64,000 nt of DNA from contig NZ_AP022673.1 in NCBI RefSeq assembly GCF_013374115.1, positions 1 to 64,000 of the forward strand. The letters run 5' to 3'. The notes beneath the pieces are model-generated. The model was given only the letters and a program-made list of their open reading frames with translations, had not been told where the DNA came from and ran no database searches. This DNA comes from Sphingomonas sp. HMP9. Lineage in GTDB: Bacteria > Pseudomonadota > Alphaproteobacteria > Sphingomonadales > Sphingomonadaceae. A program made the position numbers and the translations under genes. Below are positions 45,343-53,199 of the stretch, one piece after another. Numbering within the stretch: position 1 is the stretch's first letter; every line of letters begins with the position of its first letter.

Positions 45343-46887
45343 ATGTTCGAAAGCCTGAGCGATCGACTTGGCGGAGTCTTCGACCGCCTTCGCGGCCGGG
45401 GTGCGCTGACCGAAGCGGACGTGCGCGCGGCGATGCGCGAGGTGCGCGTTGCGCTGCTCGAGGCCGACGTTGCGCTGCCGGTGGCGCGCGAGTTCGTCGA
45501 TAAGGCGACCGAGAAGGCGATCGGCCAGAACGTCCTGCGCTCGGTCACGCCGGGGCAGCAGGTCGTCAAGATCGTCAGCGACGCGCTGGTCGAGATGCTC
45601 GGTTCGGAAGCCTCCGAGCTTGAGCTGGGGGTTACCCCGCCCGCAGTGATCATGATGGTCGGGCTTCAGGGCTCGGGCAAGACGACGACCACCGCGAAGA
45701 TCGCCAAGCGGCTCGCGGCGGGGCAGGCCAATTTTGGCCAAGGCAGTCGCGAGCGCAAAAAGGTCCTGATGGCGTCGCTCGACGTCAATCGCCCGAACGC
45801 GCAGGAACAGCTCGCGACGCTCGGCACGCAGATCGACGTCGCGACTCTGCCGATCGTGCAGGGACAGCAGCCGGTCGATATCGCGCGGCGCGCGATGCAG
45901 GCGGCCAAGCTGCAGGGCTATGACGTCCTGATGCTCGACACCGCGGGTCGACTCCATGTCGACCAGGCGCTGATGGACGAGATGAAGGCGGTCGCCGACG
46001 TCGCGAACCCGGCCGAGATCCTGCTCGTCGTCGACTCGCTGACCGGCCAGGACGCGGTCAACGTCGCGCAGAATTTCTCCGACCAGGTGCCGCTGACCGG
46101 CATCGTGCTGACCCGGATGGACGGGGACGCACGTGGGGGCGCTGCGCTGTCGATGCGTGCGGTCACCGGCAAGCCGATCAAGTTTGCGGGCACCGGCGAG
46201 AAGCTCGATGCGCTCGAGGCGTTCCACCCCGAGCGCGTCGCCGGCCGGATCCTCGGCATGGGCGACGTCGTCAGCCTGGTCGAACGCGCGGCGGAGTCGA
46301 TCCAGGTCGAAGACGCCGAGCGGATGGCCGCCAAGATGGCCAAGGGTCAGTTCGACATGAACGACCTGCGCGCCCAGCTGGCGCAGATGCAGCGGATGGG
46401 CGGGCTCGGCGCGCTGGCGGGGATGATTCCCGGCATGAAGAAGGCGCAGGGCGCGGTCGCCTCGGTCGGCGGCGAGAAGGTCCTCGTCCATATGGACGCG
46501 ATGATCGGATCGATGACGATCAAGGAGCGCAACAAGCCCGAGCTGATCAACGCCAAGCGCAAGATCCGCATTGCCAAGGGCTCCGGCACCACCGTGCAGG
46601 AGGTCAACAAGCTGCTCAAGATGCACCTCGAAATGTCGACCGCCATGAAGAAGATCAAGAAGATGGGCGGCATGAAGGGCATGATGGCGATGCTCGGCAA
46701 GGGCGGCATGGGCGACGGTCTTGGCGGCATCGGCAATGCGATCGGCGGACCGCAGATGGGCGATATGCTTAACAAGGCCGGCGCCGGTGGCTTGCCGGGC
46801 GCTAGCGGCGGCGGTCTCCCGGGGCTTGGTGGCCCCAAGATGCCGCAGATGCCGGCCGGTTTCGATGATTTTCTGAAGAAGAAATAA
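45343..46887 (+). CDS. ffh: Signal recognition particle protein Ffh
   Basis: The SRP54-type GTPase that binds signal sequences and 4.5S RNA. The 514-residue protein has the N-domain, G domain (GLQGSGKTTTTAKIA, DTAGRLHVD, TRMDGDARGG) and the Met-rich M domain, with an RNA-binding helix (SGTTVQEVNKLL). The C-terminal tail is unusually Gly/Met-rich. GGGAG lies 7 bases before the ATG at 45343. It begins the ffh-rpsP-rimM-trmD-rplS cluster. Confidence 0.96.
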   Translation: MFESLSDRLGGVFDRLRGRGALTEADVRAAMREVRVALLEADVALPVAREFVDKATEKAIGQNVLRSVTPGQQVVKIVSDALVEMLGSEASELELGVTPPAVIMMVGLQGSGKTTTTAKIAKRLAAGQANFGQGSRERKKVLMASLDVNRPNAQEQLATLGTQIDVATLPIVQGQQPVDIARRAMQAAKLQGYDVLMLDTAGRLHVDQALMDEMKAVADVANPAEILLVVDSLTGQDAVNVAQNFSDQVPLTGIVLTRMDGDARGGAALSMRAVTGKPIKFAGTGEKLDALEAFHPERVAGRILGMGDVVSLVERAAESIQVEDAERMAAKMAKGQFDMNDLRAQLAQMQRMGGLGALAGMIPGMKKAQGAVASVGGEKVLVHMDAMIGSMTIKERNKPELINAKRKIRIAKGSGTTVQEVNKLLKMHLEMSTAMKKIKKMGGMKGMMAMLGKGGMGDGLGGIGNAIGGPQMGDMLNKAGAGGLPGASGGGLPGLGGPKMPQMPAGFDDFLKKK

Positions 46888-46953
46888 CCTTTTATCCAAC
46901 CACGACACTTCGGCTCGCGCCGGAGAATCTATTAGAAAACGAAGGAAAATATC

Positions 46954-47382
46954 ATGGCAATCAACATTCGCCTTGCGCGCGGTGGCTCCAAGAAGCGTCC
47001 GTATTACAAGATCGTCGTCGCCGATGCGCGTTCGCCGCGTGATGGCCGCTTCATCGAGAAGATCGGCAACTACAACCCGCTCCTCGCCAAGGACAATGAG
47101 CAGCGCGTTCAGCTCGACGCCGATCGCGCAAAGCATTGGCTGAGCGTCGGCGCACAGCCGACCGACCGCGTCGCACGCTTCCTCGACCAGGCTGGCGTGC
47201 TCGAGCGTTCGGCGCGCAACAACCCGAACAAGGGCAAGCCCGGCGAGAAGGCCACCGAGCGCGCTGATGAGCGTGCGACCAAGGCGGCTGAAGCTGCCGA
47301 GGCCGAAGCGGCTGCAAAGGCGGCACCCGCTGTCGAGGCAGAAGCACCTGCCGCTGCCGAGACCGAAGAAGCCGCTTCGTAA
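46954..47382 (+). CDS. rpsP: Small ribosomal subunit protein bS16
   Basis: Ribosomal protein S16, 142 residues. The conserved core ([20 protein letters not shown], then [15 protein letters not shown]) is followed by an Ala/Glu-rich C-terminal extension (about 100-142) typical of alphaproteobacterial S16. GAAGGA precedes the ATG. It follows ffh by 66 bp in the usual order. Confidence 0.97.
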   Translation: MAINIRLARGGSKKRPYYKIVVADARSPRDGRFIEKIGNYNPLLAKDNEQRVQLDADRAKHWLSVGAQPTDRVARFLDQAGVLERSARNNPNKGKPGEKATERADERATKAAEAAEAEAAAKAAPAVEAEAPAAAETEEAAS

Positions 47383-47429
47383 GACGGCGGATGGATCGGT
47401 TCCGATTGAGTCGATCCGTCTGTCTTCCC

Positions 47430-47511
47430 GTCATCCCAGCGAAAACTAAGATCCAGAGCCACGGGCGAAAGCGGTGTTTCGCTCTGGATCCTGGGTTGGG
47501 CCAAGGATGAC
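47430..47511. repeat. Family A palindromic repeat (diverged)
   Basis: An imperfect inverted repeat between rpsP and rimM: GTCATCCCAGCG... and ...GGATGAC ends with ATCCAGAGC / GCTCTGGAT inside. Arms carry several mismatches compared with the copy at 1508, so this copy is probably older. Confidence 0.75.
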
Positions 47512-47613
47512 GATGAGGAGTGGACCTGAGCGTCTGCTCCACCCTCGGATGCACCCCGCACCCGAACGGCCGTTCATGCGTTCCTTATCGGTAACCCCGA
47601 ACAGGAGCGCATG

Positions 47614-47754
47614 ATGGCCCCCGAATCCGACCCCCGCACAGCCCCCGCACCCGAGGACATCGAAGATGCCACCAACACAGGCGTCTCCGCCGAAGACCCC
47701 GCCGAAGGATCCGACGACTCCCCCGGTCGCGACGAAGGGTCCCCGCAAGGCTGA
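47614..47754 (+). CDS. Possible leader ORF overlapping rimM (46 aa)
   Basis: An ATG at 47614 (with another just before) has AGGAG 6 bases upstream, a better ribosome site than that of rimM. It opens a 46-codon frame, acidic and Pro/Ser-rich (MAPESDPRTAPAPEDIEDAT at the start), which ends at 47754 inside rimM in another frame. It could be a leader peptide or a sign that a frameshift separates it from rimM. Confidence 0.3.
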   Translation: MAPESDPRTAPAPEDIEDATNTGVSAEDPAEGSDDSPGRDEGSPQG

Positions 47755-48232
47755 CGTCACGCTCGCCGTCGTCATCGGTGCGCACGGCATCGGTGGCGAA
47801 GTGCGGCTGAAGGTCTTCGCCGAGAATTTCGGGAGCTATAAGAGCTTCAACAACGGCGCCTTGTCGCTGAAGTCCGCGCGCAGCGGCAACAATGGCATGA
47901 TCGCACGCTTTGCCGAGGTCGCTGATCGGAACGCCGCGGAAGCGATGCGCGGGACCGAACTGACCGTGCCGCGCGCGTCGTTGCCGCCCCTGGAAGACGG
48001 CGAATATTATCATACCGATGTCATCGGGCTCGACGTCGTGTCGACGGTTGGCGAGAAGATCGGTCGTGTCGTGGCGATCGATAATTTCGGTGCCGGCGAC
48101 GTGATCGAGATCGAGCGCGCTGCCGTCGATGACAGGCCGGGCAAGCGCTTCATGGTACCAATGCGGGTCGAAGCCGTGCCCGAGTGGGATGCGGAACGCC
48201 TCGTCGTGGAAGCGTCGTTCGCAGCAGAATAA
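47666..48232 (+). CDS. rimM: Ribosome maturation factor RimM
   Basis: RimM binds S19 and helps assemble the 30S head. The 188-residue protein has an N-terminal RimM barrel (VTLAVVIGAHGIGGEVRLKV) and a PRC-type C-terminal barrel (YYHTDVIGLDVV, then FMVPMRVEAVPEWD). The first 30 residues are a Pro/Thr-rich extension that most homologues lack. The ATG at 47666 has only a weak ribosome site; no later start exists before the conserved core. It precedes trmD as in many bacteria, although a divergent flavoprotein gene is interposed. Confidence 0.92.
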   Translation: MPPTQASPPKTPPKDPTTPPVATKGPRKADVTLAVVIGAHGIGGEVRLKVFAENFGSYKSFNNGALSLKSARSGNNGMIARFAEVADRNAAEAMRGTELTVPRASLPPLEDGEYYHTDVIGLDVVSTVGEKIGRVVAIDNFGAGDVIEIERAAVDDRPGKRFMVPMRVEAVPEWDAERLVVEASFAAE

Positions 48233-48254
48233 CTAGCGTTAACTACCGCATCCT

Positions 48255-48280
48255 TGTTCTCCCGCCTCTGCGGGAGAACA
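48255..48280. repeat. Family C half-repeat after rimM
   Basis: TGTTCTCCCGC and GCGGGAGAACA form an 11-bp hairpin with a 4-nt loop. It lies in the 65-bp gap between the convergent rimM and flavoprotein genes, where it may act as terminator. It equals one half of the family C elements. Confidence 0.75.
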
Positions 48281-48297
48281 GTCTTTCCTGGTGATGA

Positions 48298-49203
48298 CTA
48301 CCGTCGCAACGGCCGCTGCTCAGCAAGCATGTTGCGGATTGTTGTGGCAGCAACACCCGCTTCGCCCATCGCGTGGCTGATCTGATCCAGTCCCTTCACC
48401 ACGTCGCCCGCTGCGAACAGGCCGGGGATCGACGTCCGCTGATGGTCGTCGACCTCCAGGCACCCATCCTCGGACGCGCGCGCACCGGCCGCGACGGCGA
48501 GTTCCGAGCGGATCACCGAGCCTAACGCGGGATAGACGCTGTCGAACGCCATCCGGCCGTCGACCGTGTCCAGCGCCAGCGTGTCGCCCTCGATCGCATA
48601 GTTGCCGCAGGGGCCGCCGACGCGGACGATGCCGGCTTCGTCGAGCGCCGCCTCGCATTTCGGGTCAAGTTCGTGGCCGCCTTCGGGGGCGATCAGCGTC
48701 ACGTCCTTTGTATAGCCGCGGAGGAACAGCGCCTCGCGCATGCCGTGGTCGCCGGTGCCGATGATGCCGACGCGCTTATCGGTGACTTCGTAGCCGTCGC
48801 AGATCGGGCAGTAGCGGAGCAGGCCAGCCTCCAGCGCCTCGTCGTGGATCTGGTCGGGCATCCTGGGGCGGTTGTTGACGACGCCGGTCGCGAGCAGGAC
48901 GCTGCGGGCTCGCGCCTGCCGATCGCCGATCCGCACGGTGAAGCCGTCGTCGTCCACCGCGATCGAATCGACGCGGGCGCCTTCGCGGACCGCGCCGTAA
49001 TTCTCGGCCTGCGCCAGCATTCGCGCGAGCAGGTCGGTGCCGCGGATCCCCTCGGGATAGCCGGCATGATTGTGCGTGCACGGGATGAGCGCCGCGCGGC
49101 TGCTGCCGCAGTCGAACAGCCGGATCGAGAGGTGGAACCGCGCGAGATAGATCGCCGCAGTGAGGCCCGCCGGGCCGGCGCCGATGATGATGCAATCGTC
49201 CAT
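48298..49203 (-). CDS. Thioredoxin reductase-like FAD oxidoreductase
   Basis: A 301-residue flavoprotein of the thioredoxin reductase family: FAD motif [18 protein letters not shown] at the start, NADPH motif [15 protein letters not shown] at about 147-161, and the C-terminal FAD motif [20 protein letters not shown]. The redox pair is CPIC (Cys132 and Cys135) rather than the CATC of classical TrxR. It may reduce a thioredoxin-like or other disulfide partner. It is inserted, divergent, between rimM and trmD. Confidence 0.88.
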   Translation of the reverse strand: MDDCIIIGAGPAGLTAAIYLARFHLSIRLFDCGSSRAALIPCTHNHAGYPEGIRGTDLLARMLAQAENYGAVREGARVDSIAVDDDGFTVRIGDRQARARSVLLATGVVNNRPRMPDQIHDEALEAGLLRYCPICDGYEVTDKRVGIIGTGDHGMREALFLRGYTKDVTLIAPEGGHELDPKCEAALDEAGIVRVGGPCGNYAIEGDTLALDTVDGRMAFDSVYPALGSVIRSELAVAAGARASEDGCLEVDDHQRTSIPGLFAAGDVVKGLDQISHAMGEAGVAATTIRNMLAEQRPLRR

Positions 49204-49270
49204 GGCTCGCGAGCGTTCCACCGCCGCAATTGTTCCGCCGTGCCGATGCGTATAGGCGTCGAGAACGCCC

Positions 49271-49302
49271 CAGAACCCCAGAACCCCAGAACCCCAGACC
49301 CC
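49271..49302. repeat. Octanucleotide tandem repeat upstream of trmD
   Basis: Three exact copies of CAGAACCC and a fourth, CAGACCCC, lie head to tail in the 137-bp gap between the divergent flavoprotein and trmD genes. Being 8 bp long, the unit can change in number by slippage; it lies where the promoters should be. Confidence 0.85.
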
Positions 49303-49340
49303 CAGGATCCTCGGGGCCTTCGCATAGAGAATTGGACGCT

Positions 49341-50066
49341 GTGACTTTCGCTGCCACGATATTGACGCTGTATCCGGAGATGTTTCCCGGGCCGCTGGGG
49401 ACGTCGCTGGCGGGGCGGGCGCTGGGGGAGGGGCGGTGGTCGTGCCAGCCGGTGCAGATCCGCGACTTTGCGACCGACAAGCATCGCTCCGTCGACCATA
49501 CGCCGGCGGGGGGCGGTGCGGGGATGGTGTTGCGGGCAGACGTCGTCGCGGCGGCGGTGGACAGCGTGGCCGATGGCCGCCCCGTGCTGGCGATGACGCC
49601 GCGGGGAAGGCCATTGACGCAGGAGCGCGTCCGTGAGCTCGCGCAGGGGCCCGGCGTCACCATCCTGTGCGGGCGGTTCGAGGGGTTCGACGAGCGGCTG
49701 TTCGAGGCGCGTGATATCGAGGAGGTTTCGATCGGCGACTATATCCTGTCGGGGGGCGAGATGGGGGCGCTGGTGCTGCTCGATGCTTGCATTCGCCTGC
49801 TGCCCGGCGTAATGGGCGCGGCTTCTAGTGGGGATGACGAGAGCTTCGAAACGGGGCTCCTCGAATATCCGCACTATACCCGACCTCAGATATGGGAAGG
49901 GCGCGCGATCCCGCAGGTGCTGCGATCGGGGGATCACGCGAAGATCGACGCATGGCGCAAACGCCGCGCGGAGATCGATACACGGTCACGGCGACCGGAC
50001 CTTTGGGAACGCCATGAGGGCGTTCGGGTCCAGTCGCCCTCTGGCGCGCAGCGACACGAGGACTGA
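49341..50066 (+). CDS. trmD: tRNA (guanine(37)-N1)-methyltransferase
   Basis: TrmD methylates G37 of tRNAs using SAM and prevents frameshifting. The 241-residue protein has the trefoil-knot SPOUT signature: [13 protein letters not shown] near the start, [24 protein letters not shown], and [17 protein letters not shown]. The GTG at 49341 gives the standard N-terminus; an open frame upstream runs through the octamer repeat. It is 2 bp from rplS. Confidence 0.95.
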   Translation: MTFAATILTLYPEMFPGPLGTSLAGRALGEGRWSCQPVQIRDFATDKHRSVDHTPAGGGAGMVLRADVVAAAVDSVADGRPVLAMTPRGRPLTQERVRELAQGPGVTILCGRFEGFDERLFEARDIEEVSIGDYILSGGEMGALVLLDACIRLLPGVMGAASSGDDESFETGLLEYPHYTRPQIWEGRAIPQVLRSGDHAKIDAWRKRRAEIDTRSRRPDLWERHEGVRVQSPSGAQRHED

Positions 50067-50068
50067 CT

Positions 50069-50461
50069 ATGAACCTGTTGCAGACGATCGAAGCCGAGAA
50101 CATCGCGAAGTTCCTGGCCAACAAGACGATCCCCGATTTCCGCCCCGGCGATACGCTGAAGGTCGGCGTGAAGGTCGTCGAAGGCGAGCGCACGCGTATT
50201 CAGAACTATGAGGGCGTGTGCATCGCGCGCTCGAACAAGGGCATGGGCTCGAACTTCACCGTGCGGAAGATGAGCTTCGGCGAGGGCGTCGAGCGCGTCT
50301 TCCCGCTCTACTCGCCCAACGTCGATTCGATCGAAGTCGTCCGCAAGGGCGCCGTGCGTCGCGCCAAGCTGTATTACTTGCGTGGCCGCACCGGCAAGGC
50401 AGCGCGTATCGCCGAGCGTCGCGACATGCGCCCCGCCAAGGGCACTTCCGCCGCCGAGTAA
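50069..50461 (+). CDS. rplS: Large ribosomal subunit protein bL19
   Basis: Ribosomal protein L19, 130 residues, with the conserved [40 protein letters not shown] and [11 protein letters not shown]. It follows trmD directly, the usual order. A strong terminator follows. Confidence 0.97.
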   Translation: MNLLQTIEAENIAKFLANKTIPDFRPGDTLKVGVKVVEGERTRIQNYEGVCIARSNKGMGSNFTVRKMSFGEGVERVFPLYSPNVDSIEVVRKGAVRRAKLYYLRGRTGKAARIAERRDMRPAKGTSAAE

Positions 50462-50497
50462 TCGCGCGGCCCGGTTTTCCGGGTTGAGTTTGGAAAA

Positions 50498-50530
50498 GGG
50501 CGCGGGGGCGATTGTCCCCGCGCCCTTTTT
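50498..50530 (+). terminator. Rho-independent terminator of trmD-rplS
   Basis: GGGCGCGGGG pairs perfectly with CCCCGCGCCC around an 8-nt loop (GCGATTGT), followed by TTTTT. It starts about 37 bp after rplS. Confidence 0.92.
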
Positions 50531-51279
50531 CGTCGTGCGCGGAGCGGAGACGGGCCGGGGGAGCGATGTCGTTGGAACGGCGCGGTTTATTCGGGTCTCG
50601 CGGGTATGCTCCAAAAGTGAAGTATAGAAAGTATAGACGCACGTGAGCGTTTTCGACGCGCTGGTGGCGCGAGCATGTGGGAGCGGCGTCGAAGACAGGG
50701 TGGTCGGTGCGGGCATTCGGCGACGGTGCGCCCGGCGCGACGTGTAGGACAGCGTTTAGCGCTTCTGACAGCGGCGGCGGTGGTCTGTGCTCCTTCCCTT
50801 TCGGGGGCGCTTATCCCGATCGGACCCGTAAGCGCTGTCCACCGCAATCACGGTCGCGTCCTTGTTCTCCCGCGAAGGCGGGAGTCCAGTCTGGGTCCCC
50901 GCCTTCGCGGTGAAACAAACGAGTTCAGAGGAATCCTCGTCCGTTGAGGATGCAGCGCAGCGCCGAGCGTGGATTCACGCGAAGGCGCTAAGGCGCGAAG
51001 AGAAGCCAGCAGGGGCGGCCGCCAAGCCGGCCACGTTTCTTCGCGCCTTGGCGCCTTCGCGTGAACACCCTCTTCTCCCGTCACCTGACGCACGTCAGGA
51101 CCTAGAGCCACAGGGTGCAGCGTCCGTGACCCTGGGTCCTGACTTTCGTCAGGATGACGGCGTGGGGAGGGCGGCGTCACGCCCGCAATCGCCAACGCTG
51201 CCCGGCCGGGGTGGGTAGCCAGGGGGTGTACGCGCTTCGACTGGCTCGCACGCCGCCGTCAGCGCGCCGCGACCGCCCG
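50531..51279. repeat. Gene-free stretch with three stacked palindromic repeats
   Basis: No credible gene was seen. Three elements of different families follow one another: family C at 50863-50916, family F at 50974-51065, and family A at 51080-51158. Family F has arms of about 30 bp (TTCACGCGAAGGCGCTAAGG and beyond, complement ending GTGAA) with two small mismatches, and an inner GGCGGCC/GGCCGCC-like core. The segment 50531-50860 shows no recognisable structure. Confidence 0.8.
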
Positions 51280-51822
51280 TCAGGCGTCGCGCCACGTTCC
51301 GGGTGCCAGATCGGCCACCGTCCACTCGCCGATGCTCCAGCGGACCAGCCGCAGCGTCGGGTGGCCGATCGCCGCGGTCATGCGGCGGACCTGGCGGTTG
51401 CGGCCTTCGCGGATCGTGATGCGCAGCCAGCAATCGGGGATGCTCGCGCGGACGCGGATGGGCGGCACGCGCGGCCAGAGGTCCGGCGGGTCGATCCGCG
51501 CGACGTCGGCGGGGCGGGTGGGGCCGTCCTTCAGCACGACGCCCTGGCGCAACCGGTCGAGCGCGGCCGGGTCGGGCTCGCCCTCGACCTGCACGAGATA
51601 GGTTTTGGGCAGCTTGAACTGCGGGTCCGCGATCCGCGCCTGGAGGCGACCGTCGTCGGTCAGCAGCAACAGCCCCTCGCTGTCCCGATCCAGCCGCCCC
51701 GCCGGATAGACGTGCGCCACGTCGACGAACTGCGACAGCGTCGCGCGCGGGGTGGGGGAGCCCGCGTCGGTGAACTGGCTGAGGACGTCGTAGGGTTTGT
51801 TGAACAGGATCAGGCGGGGCAT
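51280..51822 (-). CDS. rluE: Pseudouridine synthase, RluE-like
   Basis: A 180-residue RsuA/RluB/E/F-family enzyme without an S4 domain. The catalytic Asp is in [20 protein letters not shown], and the C-terminal [20 protein letters not shown] is the family signature. RluE makes pseudouridine 2457 in 23S rRNA; the same target is likely here. Length is slightly short but complete. Confidence 0.9.
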   Translation of the reverse strand: MPRLILFNKPYDVLSQFTDAGSPTPRATLSQFVDVAHVYPAGRLDRDSEGLLLLTDDGRLQARIADPQFKLPKTYLVQVEGEPDPAALDRLRQGVVLKDGPTRPADVARIDPPDLWPRVPPIRVRASIPDCWLRITIREGRNRQVRRMTAAIGHPTLRLVRWSIGEWTVADLAPGTWRDA

Positions 51823-51862
51823 GGCTGGGCTTTAGACAAAGTCTGGGTCGGATTAAACCGCA

Positions 51863-52007
51863 AGTGTCGCACCAGAAGACTCCATCGGTGGAGCCGAGGG
51901 GAACGGTTAAAATCCCCGTAAGCACTCGAAAACAAATGATATCTATTCTGGCGTCGGGACCGCTGTGTTAGCCCTTCGTACGAGGTGAGGGTGGATATCC
52001 TCGCTCG
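51863..52007 (+). other. Structured leader region upstream of the 52064 gene
   Basis: Several hairpins can form: CTCCA-TCGG-TGGAG (51880-51893), GGGG...CCCC (51898-51917), an outer 4-bp stem (51863-51866 with 51923-51926) enclosing both, and CGAG(GT)GAGG...CCTCGCTCG (51981-52007). The stretch is AT-richer than its neighbours. It could be a structured RNA leader or a remnant; no known RNA family is recognised. Confidence 0.35.
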
Positions 52008-52063
52008 GGCTGGTAACAAAGCAGGATTAGAAGTCCAAAGCTGAGTTCAAGGAGATAGCGTGT

Positions 52064-52690
52064 ATGAAAGGGGTTGCTTACGAACAGGCTTGCGTCAGTC
52101 TCAGAAAGTGCCAAGTTTCTGCCGACCGCCTTAAGCTATCGTCTTCCTTCGAACAAACCTGCGACGCTTGGGCGGACTTCTTGCTAGCTACATCCCGTAT
52201 TTACAGTAAACTTGAACAAGGCGCGAATGGGGATACGAGGTCAAAGAGTTGGTTTGATCTTATAAAGAATGAGAGAAAGAAAGACCCATTGCTAAGATAT
52301 CTCCATTTTGCAAGAAATGCTGATGAGCATGGCTTGAAACCTACTGCGACCAATTCTGGAAAGCGTATCGATTTCGTCTCTAAGGACGATAACTCGCTAG
52401 TTGGACGCGCCTTCGTGTTGGCAGGTGGTGCCACTTTCCATCGTCTTTCGGTGAGCGAGAATGGCTCACCTCCGGTAGCATACACAAAGACGGTTGAGCA
52501 CAAATTCGCACTGGTCAGCGTCGCTCACAACGAACGGCATGGCGACTATTGCGCCCCGCCCGAGACGCATCAAGGGCAGGCAATACTGTTTAAGACGCCA
52601 GATAACATTGCCAATATTGCCATGCCATATCTTACCGGCATGCTTGCGGGCGCAGAGTACCTGCTGAGCTCAACAAACGGTAACTCATAA
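52064..52690 (+). CDS. Hypothetical protein with HEPN-like R-x4-H motif
   Basis: A 208-residue protein of unknown family in an AT-richer patch. AAGGAG lies 9 bases before the ATG. The N-terminal half is predicted helical and contains RNADEH (Arg84 to His89) in the context LHFARNADEHG, preceded by a basic segment (IKNERKKDP). R-x4-6-H in a helical protein is the catalytic pattern of HEPN RNases, which serve in toxin-antitoxin and phage-defence systems. The C-terminal half has strands and no recognised motif. Codon use (AAA, TTT, ATA, AGA) is unlike the flanking core genes, suggesting transfer. The HEPN assignment is inference. Confidence 0.65.
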   Translation: MKGVAYEQACVSLRKCQVSADRLKLSSSFEQTCDAWADFLLATSRIYSKLEQGANGDTRSKSWFDLIKNERKKDPLLRYLHFARNADEHGLKPTATNSGKRIDFVSKDDNSLVGRAFVLAGGATFHRLSVSENGSPPVAYTKTVEHKFALVSVAHNERHGDYCAPPETHQGQAILFKTPDNIANIAMPYLTGMLAGAEYLLSSTNGNS

Positions 52691-52782
52691 TTGACTACGA
52701 CCTAATTTTGATAAAGATTTGCGAGAGGGCAATGCAGGCAGGAGTGAGCGCGGTTTACCCCGTATGCCCGGTCCGCCCCGCA

Positions 52783-52859
52783 GGCGACTATGACACGCCT
52801 TGCGCGACCTGCACTGTCGCGCGTGGTTCTCCATCCCTGCATGACGTGTCACAGTCGCC
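52783..52859. repeat. Nested inverted repeat after the 52064 gene
   Basis: Outer arms GGCGACTATGACACG and CGTGTCACAGTCGCC pair with one mismatch; within them GCGCGAC and GTCGCGC form a second hairpin. It lies 92 bp after the accessory gene. It could be a terminator, a further repeat family or a recombination site. The rest of 52691-53140 holds no gene. Confidence 0.65.
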
Positions 52860-52995
52860 AGAAAAGCTATCATCGTCGCCGTCAGCACTGCCTAACTAAG
52901 CTCTGAGAAATTGCTGGCGAGCCGCGGGTTGCTTTATCCTCACGCAAGCTGGTGTGGATGCTTTCGGCTCCTGCCCCTATCGAAGAAATAAGACT

Positions 52996-53050
52996 TGTTT
53001 CCCCGCGAAGGCGGGGATCCAGACTGGGCTCCCGCCTTCGCGGGAGAACA
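52996..53050. repeat. Family C palindromic repeat
   Basis: TGTTTCCCCGCGAAGGCGGG begins the element and CCCGCCTTCGCGGGAGAACA ends it, making a double hairpin and an overall inverted repeat. Nearly the same as the element at 50863. It lies downstream of the accessory gene. Confidence 0.85.
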
Positions 53051-53141
53051 GGGGGGCATGGATTCTTATGAACGCCGACTCGTCGTTGTTCGGAGGAAAT
53101 GGGAACCAATGCTTTCTCGCATTGACACTAATACGATAACG

Positions 53142-53170
53142 AAAAAGGCCGCGGTGTTTCCACCGCGGCC
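53142..53170 (-). terminator. Rho-independent terminator of rpoD
   Basis: On the minus strand GGCCGCGGTG and CACCGCGGCC pair around GAAA, followed by TTTTTC. It begins 30 bp after the rpoD stop and would end the yqeY-dnaG-rpoD unit. Confidence 0.92.
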
Positions 53171-53199
53171 CGTTCGTTCGATCAGAAATTCCGCAACCC

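Noticed and set aside
50863..51158. CRISPR array
   Set aside because: The repeats are inverted, of different families and not evenly spaced; there are no cas genes.
51863..51926. A degraded tRNA upstream of the 52064 gene
   Set aside because: It has stems in a cloverleaf-like order but the T loop and anticodon arm do not fit tRNA rules.
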